The notes beneath the pieces are model-generated. The model was not told the DNA's origin. It saw only the letters and a program-made list of their open reading frames with translations, and did no database searches. From assembly GCF_037203605.1 (NCBI RefSeq), contig NZ_JBBDHC010000002.1, positions 124,001 to 188,000 of the forward strand: a DNA stretch of 64,000 nucleotides. Direction: 5' to 3'. Shown here piece after piece: positions 1 to 8,320 of the stretch. Position numbers and translations under genes: made by a program. The DNA comes from Denitratimonas tolerans (GTDB lineage Bacteria; Pseudomonadota; Gammaproteobacteria; Xanthomonadales; Xanthomonadaceae). Position 1 is the stretch's first letter. The number at the start of each line of letters is the position of its first letter.

Positions 1-1
1 T

Positions 2-583
2 ACCCAGTTGGCGGCCGCCTACAACACCCTCGATCGCCCCGCAGAAGCCGAGCCGCTGCTTCGTCGCGCGCTTGACAGCCGCATAGCGCGCGGCGAGGGC
101 GACACGCGCGATGCGCTGATCGACCGGGTGATGCTCGTCACCACGCTCGACAAGCTCGGGCAGTCGGAGCGCGCGCTGGCGCTGGCTGACGAGGTGATCG
201 CAATGGAGCACGGCACGCCGAATCGGGACACCCTGGCAGCCCGCAACGCGCGCGCCATGCTGCTGCTGAAGGCTGGCCGGATCGCCGAATCGCGCGCCGG
301 CTTCGGCGAGCTCCTGCGGCTGGCACCGGACGTCGTCGGCCCCAATTTTCCGAACTGGCCGGTGTTCCTTTCCAACGCCGCCGCCGCCGACCTTGCGGCA
401 GGCGACGCGCGCGCCGCGCATGAAAAGCTCGAACCGGCGCTGGTCCTGCTCCAAGCCAACCAGGGACCGAACCATCCGCGCACCCGCGAAGCCATCGAGC
501 GCCTGATCGATGCTTCATCGCGGCTGGGATTGGGTGCCGAAGTGGAAGCGCTGCGCGCGCAGCTCCCGCCCGATGCGCCGTGA
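2..583 (+). CDS. TPR-repeat protein, C-terminal fragment (gene enters from the left edge)
   Basis: The reading frame is open from the first bases, so the true start lies outside the window. About 193 residues are visible, made of Ala/Leu/Arg-rich helical pairs of the tetratricopeptide type, for example AAAYNTLDRPAEAEPLLRRA and a later pair ending GPNHPRTREAIERL. The pattern of helix pairs followed by NHPR/DHPR phrases is the same as in the C-terminal half of the Ser/Thr kinase-TPR protein at 36731-39199, so this is probably the tail of a similar kinase or TPR regulator. That parent identity is inference, because no kinase domain is in view. It ends 9 bases before the convergent acylphosphatase gene. 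Confidence 0.7.
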   Translation, partial: TQLAAAYNTLDRPAEAEPLLRRALDSRIARGEGDTRDALIDRVMLVTTLDKLGQSERALALADEVIAMEHGTPNRDTLAARNARAMLLLKAGRIAESRAGFGELLRLAPDVVGPNFPNWPVFLSNAAAADLAAGDARAAHEKLEPALVLLQANQGPNHPRTREAIERLIDASSRLGLGAEVEALRAQLPPDAP

Positions 584-592
584 CGCCAGCGG

Positions 593-862
593 TCAGCCCG
601 TCACGAATCCCTCGCCCACCGCATCCGGCCCCGCCGCTTCGCGCCGCACCGCGCTGACCCGCGCCAGCGCCGGCCCCTGCCAGAGCCATGCCTCCAGGGC
701 ATCGAGCGCGGCTTCGGGGCCGGCCGCCAGCACTTCCACCCGACCATCGGCCAGATTGCGCGCATGGCCGCAAAGACCCAGGGACAGCGCCTTGTCGCGG
801 GTGGTGGCGCGATAGAACACGCCCTGCACCCGGCCTTCCACGAAGAAGCGCGCGGCCGTCAT
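593..862 (-). CDS. acyP: acylphosphatase
   Basis: This 89-residue protein has the usual acylphosphatase length and its two signatures. The N-terminal phosphate-binding loop is EGRVQGVFYRATTRDKA (residues 9-25, with the catalytic Arg in GVFYR), followed by GHARNLADGRVEVLAAG (residues 32-48), which carries the catalytic Asn. The enzyme hydrolyses the carboxyl-phosphate bond of acyl phosphates in the cytoplasm. The ATG at 862 overlaps the stop of the upstream thioredoxin-like gene by four bases (ATGA), indicating translational coupling. Identity is secure; the physiological substrate is not known for this family. Confidence 0.95.
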   Translation of the reverse strand: MTAARFFVEGRVQGVFYRATTRDKALSLGLCGHARNLADGRVEVLAAGPEAALDALEAWLWQGPALARVSAVRREAAGPDAVGEGFVTG

Positions 863-1356
863 CGGGCGGATGCGTCGGCCGCGATGGCCTCGGCCAGCTC
901 GTGCCCGGTCACCGGCCCGAGGAAGCGCTTGGCCACCCGCCCGTCGGGCGCGATCAGCCAGGTCATCGGCAAACCGCGCGGCGCGGGAAAATCCGCCGGC
1001 GGCTCGAACACATCGACGATCGCGATCGGATAGCTCACGGGATGCTCGGCCAGAAAGGCGCGCATCTCCTCCGGCGCGATGTCCTCGTAGGCCAGTCCGA
1101 TCACCGTCACGTCGGTACGGGAAGTGGCAAAAGCGTCGAGATCCGGCATTTCCTTGAGGCAGGGACTGCACCAGGTCGCCCAGTAGTTCACCACGACCCA
1201 GCGATCGCGCTGCTGCGACAGATCGAAAGTGTCGCCATCGAGGGTGGCGATGCGAAGCTCGGGAACCGCGCCATCCTGCGCCACTTCGCTGGCGATCGCG
1301 CCCACGGCCGCGAGTCCGGATATCGCAAGGACCAGCCCGAAAAACCACGCCTTCAT
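859..1356 (-). CDS. TlpA-family thioredoxin-like protein, periplasmic
   Basis: A 165-residue protein with an N-terminal signal peptide or anchor (MKAWFFGLVLAISGLAA) and a thioredoxin fold. The redox motif is WATWCSPC (Cys-Ser-Pro-Cys, about residues 59-66), and the cis-proline loop is GLPMTWLI near residue 129. TlpA/ResA-type proteins reduce periplasmic disulfides, often for cytochrome c or oxidase maturation; which client this one serves cannot be read from the sequence. It is coupled to acyP by a four-base overlap. Its start lies one base from the end of yihY, so the three genes probably form one minus-strand unit. Confidence 0.88.
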   Translation of the reverse strand: MKAWFFGLVLAISGLAAVGAIASEVAQDGAVPELRIATLDGDTFDLSQQRDRWVVVNYWATWCSPCLKEMPDLDAFATSRTDVTVIGLAYEDIAPEEMRAFLAEHPVSYPIAIVDVFEPPADFPAPRGLPMTWLIAPDGRVAKRFLGPVTGHELAEAIAADASAR

Positions 1357-1357
1357 G

Positions 1358-2608
1358 TCATTCCTCCAATCCGTTCAGAATCTGCGCCACGCTGCGCCGC
1401 ATCCGCTCGCGCAGCGGCGCGCGCAGCGCCTCCAGCTCGGCGGCCGCGCGCCGCCCGCTGGCGTCGCCACCGTCAGGCAAGGGAGCCTGCGTCAGCGGGA
1501 TGCGCAGCGCGGCGCTTTCGTAGAGTTCGGCCAGCGGCAGGTGATTGAGGTCGCGCACCAGCGCATAGCCGCCGTCGTCCAGCCGCTGGATCACGCGCGC
1601 CTCGGAAAGCGCGGCCAGCAGGTGCATGAGGACATCGTCGCTGATCGACGGCTCAAGCTGCTGCAGGTGCGCCGTGTGCAGGCTGCTGCCGGTGCCCTGT
1701 GCCTGCGAAAAGCGCCCCAGCAGGCGCAGCAGGCCGTACAGCTCGAATCCCGCCGGCAGGCGCTGCTGCGCCGGCTGGTATCGAAACGCCGACAGCGACG
1801 CCGCCAGCGACGCGCCCAGCAGCACCACCACCCAGGAAACGTAGAGCCAGATCAGGAAAATCGGGACCACCGCGATCGCGCCGTACAGCGCCTGGTAGTT
1901 GGCGCGGGTGAGGTAGAGCGCGAAGCCCCACTTCGCCAGCTCGAACAGCAGCGTCGCCAGCGCGCCGGCGATGAGAGTGTGGCGGAATACCACGGTGCGG
2001 TTGGGAATCAGCCGATAGGCCAGGGTGAAGGTCAGCAGCTCCAGTCCCACCGGCAACACCCGCAGCAGGATCCCGTGCTGCGCCTCGTCGGCGAGCAGCG
2101 GCAGCGAGGTCAGATACGACGACACCGCGAAGCTGGCCACCGCCAGCAGCGGCAGGAGCGTCATCGCGGCCCAATAGATCAGCAGGCGCGAGAGCGCCCG
2201 CCGCGGCGCGCTGACGCGCCAGATGCGGTTGAAGGTGTCCTCGATGCGCGACAGCGTCAACAGCGCCGTCAGCAGCACCGTGATCGCACCCACGGCCGAC
2301 AGCGTGCGGGCATTGCCGGCCGCTTCGGCAAGAAAGCTCGCCACGCTGTCGGCCGCTGTCGGCATGAAATTGGCGAAGATGAAGCGGGTGAGGTCTTCCA
2401 CCCAGTTCTCGTAGATGGGGAACATCGAAACGATGCCGAACACCACCGCCGCCAGCGGCACCGCGGCGAACAGGGTCGCGTAGGCGAGCGTGGCGGCGGA
2501 ATCGAAGCAGCGGTCCTCGATGAAGCGCCGCGCCAGGAAGCGCAGGAACGATCGCACCCGCTCGCGGTGCGGGTCGATCCATCCGAAGAGGTTGGGCAAG
2601 CCGGCCAT
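1358..2608 (-). CDS. YihY/BrkB family inner membrane protein
   Basis: A 416-residue integral membrane protein. The start at 2608 (MAGLPNLFGWIDPHRERV) was chosen because this N-terminus is characteristic of the family; an open frame runs further upstream to 2785 but encodes low-complexity Pro/Arg-rich sequence. Several hydrophobic helices follow (TLAYATLFAAVPLAAVVFGI, TLSAVGAITVLLTALLTL, IYWAAMTLLPLLAVASF, YGAIAVVPIFLIWLYVSW). The last ~130 residues form a soluble winged-helix-like tail. The family was once called ribonuclease BN, but that was withdrawn, and its function remains unclear. It is the first gene of the unit with the TlpA-like and acyP genes. Confidence 0.9.
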   Translation of the reverse strand: MAGLPNLFGWIDPHRERVRSFLRFLARRFIEDRCFDSAATLAYATLFAAVPLAAVVFGIVSMFPIYENWVEDLTRFIFANFMPTAADSVASFLAEAAGNARTLSAVGAITVLLTALLTLSRIEDTFNRIWRVSAPRRALSRLLIYWAAMTLLPLLAVASFAVSSYLTSLPLLADEAQHGILLRVLPVGLELLTFTLAYRLIPNRTVVFRHTLIAGALATLLFELAKWGFALYLTRANYQALYGAIAVVPIFLIWLYVSWVVVLLGASLAASLSAFRYQPAQQRLPAGFELYGLLRLLGRFSQAQGTGSSLHTAHLQQLEPSISDDVLMHLLAALSEARVIQRLDDGGYALVRDLNHLPLAELYESAALRIPLTQAPLPDGGDASGRRAAAELEALRAPLRERMRRSVAQILNGLEE

Positions 2609-3057
2609 GGACGGGAAGATACCGGGAAGAGGCGGTTGCAGCGTAGCCCTGCCGGGCCGGTCCGGGGGAGCCGGCATGACCTTCCGGCCAGGAGCCTGCG
2701 CGGTAGAAGCGTTCGAGGCGAGAAGCATCCTGTGCGAGGACAGTTTTTTGTTGCCGCCGTCCATGGCGGCAACCCTTCGGGCCATCGCTGCGCGATGTCA
2801 AAAACTTGCTCCAGGCAGTTTTTGACGGTTTGCAGGCCTGTAGCAGCGCTACAGGTCAAGAAGCGGCGGAAAAATGGACCGCACAGGGGGCTTCGCAGAC
2901 CGGACAGTCTTCTGCCGCGCAGGCTCCCAGGGCGCGACTTCCGCAGGCCGGGCCGTTAGGCTTTGCGTTTTCCTTCCGGCAGCCCGCCCATGCTCGACGC
3001 CCCCCTTCCCCACGCCGCGCGTGTCGCCCTCCTCCGCCGGCGCGGCCCGGATCGCGC
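2609..3057. other. intergenic region with two stem-loops, no convincing gene
   Basis: About 450 bases lie between the divergent yihY and DUF2069 genes. Open frames exist here on both strands but encode Pro/Arg-rich sequence without family resemblance. Two inverted repeats are visible: an 8-base pair of arms around 2752-2773 (ttgccgcc and ggcggcaa) preceded by a T run, and a perfect 10-base stem at 2797-2826. Promoters for both flanking genes should lie here, but none is clear enough to place. Confidence 0.5.
2797..2826. repeat. perfect 10-bp inverted repeat (hairpin) with 10-nt loop
   Basis: The arms gtcaaaaact (2797-2806) and agtttttgac (2817-2826) are exact reverse complements, separated by tgctccaggc. 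The outer 7 bases of the arms are A/T-rich in an otherwise GC-rich region. It could be an RNA hairpin or a binding site for a dimeric regulator upstream of the DUF2069 gene. It is not followed by a T run on the plus strand, so a simple intrinsic terminator is unlikely. Confidence 0.6.
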
Positions 3058-3423
3058 ATGCAGGCCGGCGCCGTGAGCCGGCGCGCGCTGGCCGCGGCGT
3101 GCATCGTGGCGCTGTTCGCGCTGGCGCTGTTCTGGCAGCTGTGGTGGTTCGTTCCCGCGCGCGTGCCCGCATGGCTCGCCGCCGCGATCCACGCCGCGCC
3201 GATGCTGCCGGCGCTGGTCCTGCTCCTGCTGCGCCGACGCAGTGCGGCCTTCTGGGGCGGCCTGGGCGCGCTCTTCACCTTCAGCCACGGCGTCTCCGAA
3301 GCATGGGCCGATGCAGAGGTGCGGGCGGCGGCACTCACCGAAGTCGCGCTGTCGGTCGCGCTGGTCGTCGCGGCCAGTTGGGGCGGCCTGCGGCAGCGGT
3401 TCGCGCGCCGTCGCGGTGTATGA
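3058..3423 (+). CDS. DUF2069 family small membrane protein
   Basis: The protein has 121 residues with about four hydrophobic segments: ALAAACIVALFALALFWQLW, AWLAAAIHAAPMLPALVLLL, FWGGLGALFTFSHGVSEAW and ALTEVALSVALVVAASW. The third, with its FSHGVSEAWA phrase, is typical of the family. The start at 3058 (ATG) is preferred; a GTG in the same frame at 3073 would give VSRRALAA and is equally plausible. The family has no known function. In related genomes it sits beside yihY and wrbA; no wrbA is visible here. Confidence 0.8.
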   Translation: MQAGAVSRRALAAACIVALFALALFWQLWWFVPARVPAWLAAAIHAAPMLPALVLLLLRRRSAAFWGGLGALFTFSHGVSEAWADAEVRAAALTEVALSVALVVAASWGGLRQRFARRRGV

Positions 3424-3458
3424 TTGGCGGTCGACATTTTCGCGCACGGTGAATCCCC

Positions 3459-3950
3459 ATGGACCGGCTCTGCATCGTCACCACCGGCGGCACGATCGAC
3501 AAGATCTACTTCGACGACAAATCCGACTACCAGATCGGCGAGCCGCAGATCGGCCGCATCCTGAATGAGCTGGGCGTGGCGTTTTCCTTCAGCGTGATTC
3601 CAATCCTGCGCAAGGACAGCCTGCACATCTCCGATGCCGACCGCGAGCTGCTGCGCGCCACCATCGCGGCGCAGGAGGCCGAGCGCGTACTGGTCACCCA
3701 CGGCACCGACACCATGGTGGCCACGGCAAAGGTGCTGGCGACGATTCCCGGCAAGACCATCGTGCTGACCGGCGCGCTCAACCCGGCGCGCTTCCGCGGC
3801 TCGGACGCCGAGTTCAACATCGGCTGCGCGGTCGGCGCGGTGCAGTGCCTGCCGGCGGGCGTCTACATCGCCATGAACGGGCGCATCTGGGATCCCGCCC
3901 GGGTGCGCAAGAACGTGGCGGCCAACCGCTTCGAGGCCGCCGCAGACTGA
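3459..3950 (+). CDS. single-domain asparaginase-like protein
   Basis: A 163-residue protein matching only the N-terminal catalytic domain of bacterial L-asparaginases. The first catalytic threonine lies in IVTTGGTIDK (residues 6-15) and the second in VTHGTDTMVATA (residues 78-89), where the Thr-Asp pair is present. Full asparaginases are about 320-350 residues and contain a C-terminal domain that completes the tetramer; here it is absent by design rather than by frameshift, since the frame ends cleanly before an intrinsic terminator. Activity on asparagine is therefore uncertain. Confidence 0.85.
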   Translation: MDRLCIVTTGGTIDKIYFDDKSDYQIGEPQIGRILNELGVAFSFSVIPILRKDSLHISDADRELLRATIAAQEAERVLVTHGTDTMVATAKVLATIPGKTIVLTGALNPARFRGSDAEFNIGCAVGAVQCLPAGVYIAMNGRIWDPARVRKNVAANRFEAAAD

Positions 3951-3990
3951 CGCCGCACCGCGCGACGGCCCGCTCCCGCGCAGATCCATG

Positions 3991-4018
3991 AAAAAGCCCC
4001 GGCGAACCGGGGCTTTTT
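3991..4018. terminator. bidirectional intrinsic terminator
   Basis: A perfect 12-bp stem (arms aaaaagccccgg at 3991-4002 and ccggggcttttt at 4007-4018) with a CGAA tetraloop. The A run on one side and the T run on the other make it work in both directions. It sits between the convergent asparaginase-like gene and the S8 protease gene. Confidence 0.95.
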
Positions 4019-4046
4019 CTTTCTTCATGCAGCCTCAGGCCGCCGC

Positions 4047-5209
4047 TTACGGCGTGTAGCTCGCCTTCAGCGTGACGCCCGAGTAGGCCTTGTAGCCGCG
4101 CAGCATGATGTAGTAGGTGCCGGTCGAAGGCGTGGTCGCCGAACACGACTCGCTGTTGCCGGCCCTGTAGGGGCGGCAGTCGTAGGTCGAGGTCGTCGGC
4201 TGGGCACCGAAGCGCACGTACATGTCCGCATCACCGGTGCCGCCCGAGATCGAGATGCTGAGGTTCTTCGCCCCGGCCGGAACCGCGATGGTCCAGTACT
4301 TGGTGCTGCTGGCCGCACCCGAGATGCCCGTCACCGCCACGTTGTTGGCCAGCGCGCCGCCGTTGGCATTGGCACCGCCGCCGCTGACCGTCACCGAGGC
4401 GCTCTTGCTGTGCGTGGCGCCCTTGTTGTCGGTGACCGTGAGGGTCACGGTGTAGGTGCCACCCGCCGCGTAGGTCTTGCTCGGATTGGTCGCCGTGGAC
4501 GTGGTGCCGTCGCCGAAGTTCCAGCTGCGCGAGGCGATGGAACCGTCGCTGTCGGTCGAGGTGTCGGTGAAATTCACCGTCAGGCCGCTCACGCTGCTGG
4601 TGAAGTTCGCCACCGGCGGCACGTTGGGTGCCGTGGTCGCGTAGCTCGCCTTGAGCGTGACGCCGGTGAAGGCGCTGTAGCCGCGCAGCATGATGTGGTA
4701 GGTGCCGACGCCGGGCGTGGCGAAGGTGCAGGTCTCGACGTTGCCGGCCCGGTACGGACGGCAATCGTAGGCAGAGGTGGTGGGCTGCGAACCGAAGCGC
4801 ACGTAGAGGTCCATGTCGCCGGTACCGCCCGAGGTCTCGACCACCAGGTTGCTGGCTCCCGACGGCACCGCGATGCTCCAGTACTGGGTGCTGCTGGTCG
4901 CGCCGGAGATGCCCGTGACCGGAACGCCGTTGGTCAACGCGCCGCCACCGGGGCTGCCGCCGCCGCTGACCGTCACCGAGGCGCTCTTGCTGTGCGTGGC
5001 ACCCTTGTTGTCGGTGACCGTGAGGGTCACGGTGTAGGTGCCCGCCGCGGCATAGGTCTTGCTGGGATTGGCCGCGGTAGAGCTGGTGCCGTCGCCGAAG
5101 TTCCAGCTGCGCGAGGCGATGGAACCGTCGCTGTCGGTGGAGGTATCGGTAAACGTCACCGTCAGGCCGTTCACGCTGCTGGTGAAGTTCGCCACCGGCG
5201 GCACGTTGG
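4047..5209 (-). repeat. tandem duplication of a PKD-PPC module inside the S8 protease gene
   Basis: Two near-identical coding units of 582 bases (194 codons) lie head to tail. For example, the block gaggcgatggaaccgtcgct begins at 4531 and again at 5113. Each unit encodes one PKD domain (VPPVANFTSSV...FGDGT) and one PPC domain (DLYVRFG / DMYVRFG...CRPYRAGN). The PKD half is the more conserved; the PPC halves have diverged more. Confidence 0.9.
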
Positions 5210-6647
5210 CGGTGCTTCCCTTGACCGCCATGACCGCCGCGTAGGCGTCGACGATGCCCGCACCGCAGCCGCCCGAGCAGGTGCCGGGCATGGCGCGCGC
5301 GGTGCTCTTCAGGGTGCTCTCGATCTGCGCCGGCGTGAGCGTGGTGGGCGAGGCGCTGATCATCAGCGCGGCGACGCCAGCGACGTGCGGGGTGGCCATC
5401 GAGGTACCGTCGTAGAAGGCGTAGGTCTCGGCCACCGGCCCGTTGGTACCGCTGTTGAGCGTGGAAAGGATGCCCTTGGCGGTGGTGGCGGTCTGGCAGC
5501 CGGTGAGCGTGGAGTTCGGGACGCAGGTTTCGCCGCCCGGCGCGGTCACGTCGATCAGCGTGCCGTAGTTCGAATACCAGGAGCGGTTGCCTTCCTTGTC
5601 GTTGGCCGCCACCGCGATCACGTTGTTGCAGTTGGCCGGCGAGGCACCGGACACGTTGACGTTGTCATTGCCCGCCGCGATGACCAGCACCGCGCCGCGC
5701 GACACCGCGCTGTTGATCGCATTCTGGGAGGTGGTGCCGCAGGAACCGCTGCCGCCCAGGCTCAGATTGATGACCTTGGCCGGGGTGGCGTTGGCGGGCA
5801 CGCCGCTGACGCTGCCGCCCGAAGCCCAGATGATCGCATCGGAGATGTCCGAATCGTAGCCGCCGCCCTTGCCCAGCACGCGCACCGGCTGGATTTTGGC
5901 GTTGAAGGCGACGCCCGCGATGCCCTTGTTGTTGTTGGTGACCGCAGCAACGGTGCCGGCCACGTGGGTACCGTGCCAGCTCGACGGATAGCCGCCGGAG
6001 GCGTCACCCACGTCGGAGGGGTCGGAGTCGCGGCCATTGCCGTCACCGGCGACCGAAGCGGTGGAAATGAAATCGTAGCCGGCCACCACGTTGGCGTTGA
6101 GGTCGCTGTGGTTGGTGATGCCGGTATCCAGCACCGCGACCACGACGCCGCTGCCGGTGGAATGATCCCACGCGGCCGGCAGGTTCAGTCCGCCCACGCT
6201 TTCGAAGTAGTGCCACTGCTCGCCGTAGCGGGTGTCGTTGGGGACATACAGCGGCTGGTTGAGCCGATCGATTTCCACGTACTCCACGCCGCCCTGCTCG
6301 GCCAGCGCCTGCATGAACTTCAGCGCTTCCCCGGCATTGAGCTTGCGATTCACCATCAGCACTTCGCCACCCACCGCCAGCTGGCGCAGGCTGGACACCT
6401 CGGCCCCGAGCCGGCTTCCCGCAAGGCTCAAGGCACTGGCGCGCAGCGCACCGGTCTGGCGCGCGCCCTGGTCCTGGAACTTGATGATGAAGCGGTCGTA
6501 GGTTTCGGCCTGGTCGATGGCCGATGCCTGCAGGCGCGCACCGGCGAAGGTGACATCGGCCTGCGCGAACGCGAGACCCGGCAGACTCAACGCCAGCGCG
6601 AGCGCCACGGCATTGGCCCGCAGCGAGCGGAAGTTGCATGTATTCAC
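4047..6647 (-). CDS. secreted S8 (subtilisin-like) serine protease with tandem PKD-PPC tail
   Basis: An 866-residue exported protease. Translation most likely starts at the GTG at 6647, which gives a typical signal peptide ending near LAFAQA (about residue 28). A pro-region follows (FIIKFQDQGARQ... VEYVEIDR). The peptidase S8 catalytic residues are all present: Asp174 in VAVLDTGI, His225 in SWHGTHVAG and Ser416 in DGTSMATPHVAG. After the catalytic domain come a PKD domain, a bacterial pre-peptidase C-terminal (PPC) domain, then a second PKD and a second PPC. PKD and PPC modules usually help substrate or surface binding and are often trimmed off after export. A type II secretion operon is present at 44.6-50.1 kb, a plausible export route (inference). 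Confidence 0.95.
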   Translation of the reverse strand: MNTCNFRSLRANAVALALALSLPGLAFAQADVTFAGARLQASAIDQAETYDRFIIKFQDQGARQTGALRASALSLAGSRLGAEVSSLRQLAVGGEVLMVNRKLNAGEALKFMQALAEQGGVEYVEIDRLNQPLYVPNDTRYGEQWHYFESVGGLNLPAAWDHSTGSGVVVAVLDTGITNHSDLNANVVAGYDFISTASVAGDGNGRDSDPSDVGDASGGYPSSWHGTHVAGTVAAVTNNNKGIAGVAFNAKIQPVRVLGKGGGYDSDISDAIIWASGGSVSGVPANATPAKVINLSLGGSGSCGTTSQNAINSAVSRGAVLVIAAGNDNVNVSGASPANCNNVIAVAANDKEGNRSWYSNYGTLIDVTAPGGETCVPNSTLTGCQTATTAKGILSTLNSGTNGPVAETYAFYDGTSMATPHVAGVAALMISASPTTLTPAQIESTLKSTARAMPGTCSGGCGAGIVDAYAAVMAVKGSTANVPPVANFTSSVNGLTVTFTDTSTDSDGSIASRSWNFGDGTSSTAANPSKTYAAAGTYTVTLTVTDNKGATHSKSASVTVSGGGSPGGGALTNGVPVTGISGATSSTQYWSIAVPSGASNLVVETSGGTGDMDLYVRFGSQPTTSAYDCRPYRAGNVETCTFATPGVGTYHIMLRGYSAFTGVTLKASYATTAPNVPPVANFTSSVSGLTVNFTDTSTDSDGSIASRSWNFGDGTTSTATNPSKTYAAGGTYTVTLTVTDNKGATHSKSASVTVSGGGANANGGALANNVAVTGISGAASSTKYWTIAVPAGAKNLSISISGGTGDADMYVRFGAQPTTSTYDCRPYRAGNSESCSATTPSTGTYYIMLRGYKAYSGVTLKASYTP

Positions 6648-7172
6648 GTGTGATCCCCAAAGGTTGGAAAATGAAGGTGCCGGGAATGACATCCCTTTCA
6701 TCCACCGGACAGGCTCCCCGTTTCGACCATCCGCCCATGCCGCTTCCTGCGACCCGGCTTCCGCGGTTCCGCGCTCACTTCGATCAACCGTGAGCCGTTT
6801 GCCGAACCGTGGATATCTGCGAATGGCTGCGATCACCCCACTCCCCGGGAAACCGCGCCGCGGACCCTAGCAACGGAAAAAATGCGCTGTCAACCAAACC
6901 GTGAGCCGGCTCTCAGTCAGACCCGCAAAACCGCATGGCCATGCGGTTCCGTGCGCGCCATGCGAACAGGGGCTGGCGCATGATGCATCGCATCAATGCG
7001 CGAAGAATCGCCGCCGGAGGGCGGAATCTGACGCCCCGCGTCAGTCTGGACGTCCGCCGATCGTGCAACCAATCGTGCAACCAACCGGGCACGCCGCGGC
7101 GGGCGCGACCGCGGCAGACGGGGCGGCATCACGCCGATGCCGCGCAGCACGACGGGCGCGCCGCGGGAAGAC
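6648..7172. other. intergenic region upstream of the S8 protease, no gene recognised
   Basis: About 525 bases between the S8 protease start and the end of sufT, both on the minus strand. Short open frames are Arg/Pro-rich and look like chance frames of GC-rich DNA. The only structure seen is an exact tandem 12-base duplication (atcgtgcaacca, 7060-7083). The protease promoter should lie in the part next to 6647. Confidence 0.5.
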
Positions 7173-7724
7173 TCACCACATGCCCGTTTCCAGACGCGCC
7201 GCTTCGGACATCAGCGACTGGTTCCACGGTGGATCGAACACCACTTCCACGTCGGCCTCGACCACGGTAGGGATCATCTCCAGCTTGCCGCGCACGTCCT
7301 GGGCGAGGATTTCGCCCATGCCGCAGCCCGGCGCGGTCAGGGTGATCTTCACCTCGATCCGGCGCGTGCCGTCGTCGCCATGGATGACCTCGCAGCCGTA
7401 CACCAGCCCCAGATCGACGATGTTGACCGGGATTTCCGGGTCGAAGCAGGTGCGCATCTGTTCCCAGGCAAGGGCCTCGATGTCGGCGTCGGTGGCATCC
7501 TCCGGGACGCGCAGCGGCTCGGGTTTTTCCTTGCCGAGAGCATCCGCATCCTCCCCCGCGATGCGGAACAGGTTGCCTTCGACGAAGACGGTGAAGCTGC
7601 CGCCAAGCGCCTGGGTGATATAGCCGACGGCACCCGCCGGCAGGGTGACCTCGTCGCCCTGGGGAACCATTACGGCCTGGCAATCGCGTTCGAACGTCAC
7701 CGGCTCACTGCTGCGGCTGTACAT
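7173..7724 (-). CDS. sufT: SufT-type iron-sulfur cluster assembly protein (MIP18/DUF59 family)
   Basis: A 183-residue protein whose C-terminal ~100 residues form a DUF59 (MIP18/PaaD-like) domain: MRTCFDPEIPVNIVDLGLVYG, then ITLTAPGCGMGEILAQDV with the conserved cysteine, then VVFDPPWNQSLMSEAA. The N-terminal ~75 residues are the extension seen in stand-alone SufT proteins. The start at 7724 (MYSRSSEPVTFERDC) was chosen because homologous sequence begins there. SufT helps maturation of Fe-S proteins in the cytoplasm. It stands alone here, without suf genes beside it. Confidence 0.88.
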   Translation of the reverse strand: MYSRSSEPVTFERDCQAVMVPQGDEVTLPAGAVGYITQALGGSFTVFVEGNLFRIAGEDADALGKEKPEPLRVPEDATDADIEALAWEQMRTCFDPEIPVNIVDLGLVYGCEVIHGDDGTRRIEVKITLTAPGCGMGEILAQDVRGKLEMIPTVVEADVEVVFDPPWNQSLMSEAARLETGMW

Positions 7725-7857
7725 GTGTTGGCCATTTCGCTGAAAAGATGGTCCTGGGCCGGTTGCCGCGTCCTGCGGATCAGGTCGCGGCAACGCCGGT
7801 CGGACAACTCGCTATTCTACTGCACCCCGTCCGCATCACCGAGTCCGGAGCTTCCAC

Positions 7858-8253
7858 GTGCGATATGCCCTGCTTGCCGCCGCCACGGCGCTGCTCGCCA
7901 TTGCCGGCATGAGCGCCATCTGGAGCGCGGTGGCGCTGGTGCTGAAATCGCCCTGCGGATGGATGGCACCGGTGGCCGCGATCGATGTCGCGCTGATGCT
8001 GCGCCTGGCCGGATTGCGCGCCGACCGCGGCCGCGCGGCGCTGGCCCTGGGCACCACGCTGGCAACGCTCGCAACCAGTGCCTTCGTGATCGCCGCCATC
8101 AGCATCGGCCGTGCGTTCGGAGCGCTGCCGCACGAGGCGATCTGGCGCATCGACCCGCCGCTGGCACTGACCTGGTGGCGCTTCAACGCAAGCTGGATCG
8201 ACGGCCTCGCCGCCGCGCTGGCGCTGCCGCTGGCCTGGCGGCTCGGACGCTGA
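7858..8253 (+). CDS. small hypothetical membrane protein (four predicted helices)
   Basis: A 131-residue protein starting at a GTG (VRYALLAAATALLA). It contains about four hydrophobic stretches (ALLAIAGMSAIWSAVALVL, WMAPVAAIDVALMLRLAGL, ALALGTTLATLATSAFVIAA and GLAAALALPLAWRLG) and few charged residues between them. I do not recognise a family. It is divergent from sufT and lies 67 bases upstream of proC on the same strand, so co-transcription with proC and yggT is possible. Confidence 0.6.
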   Translation: MRYALLAAATALLAIAGMSAIWSAVALVLKSPCGWMAPVAAIDVALMLRLAGLRADRGRAALALGTTLATLATSAFVIAAISIGRAFGALPHEAIWRIDPPLALTWWRFNASWIDGLAAALALPLAWRLGR

Positions 8254-8320
8254 GCCTGCGCGGCTTGCGGTGGCCGGGCGCTGTTGCCATGCTCCCGTCG
8301 ATTCCCCGTGGACGTACCCC

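Noticed and set aside
2609..2785. 59-residue N-terminal extension of YihY from an ATG at 2785
   Set aside because: The extension is low-complexity and the family N-terminus begins at 2608.
4410..6653. 747-codon plus-strand frame opposite the S8 protease
   Set aside because: Low-complexity Gly/Arg/Val/His sequence, no start context, and fully antisense to a protease with intact catalytic motifs.
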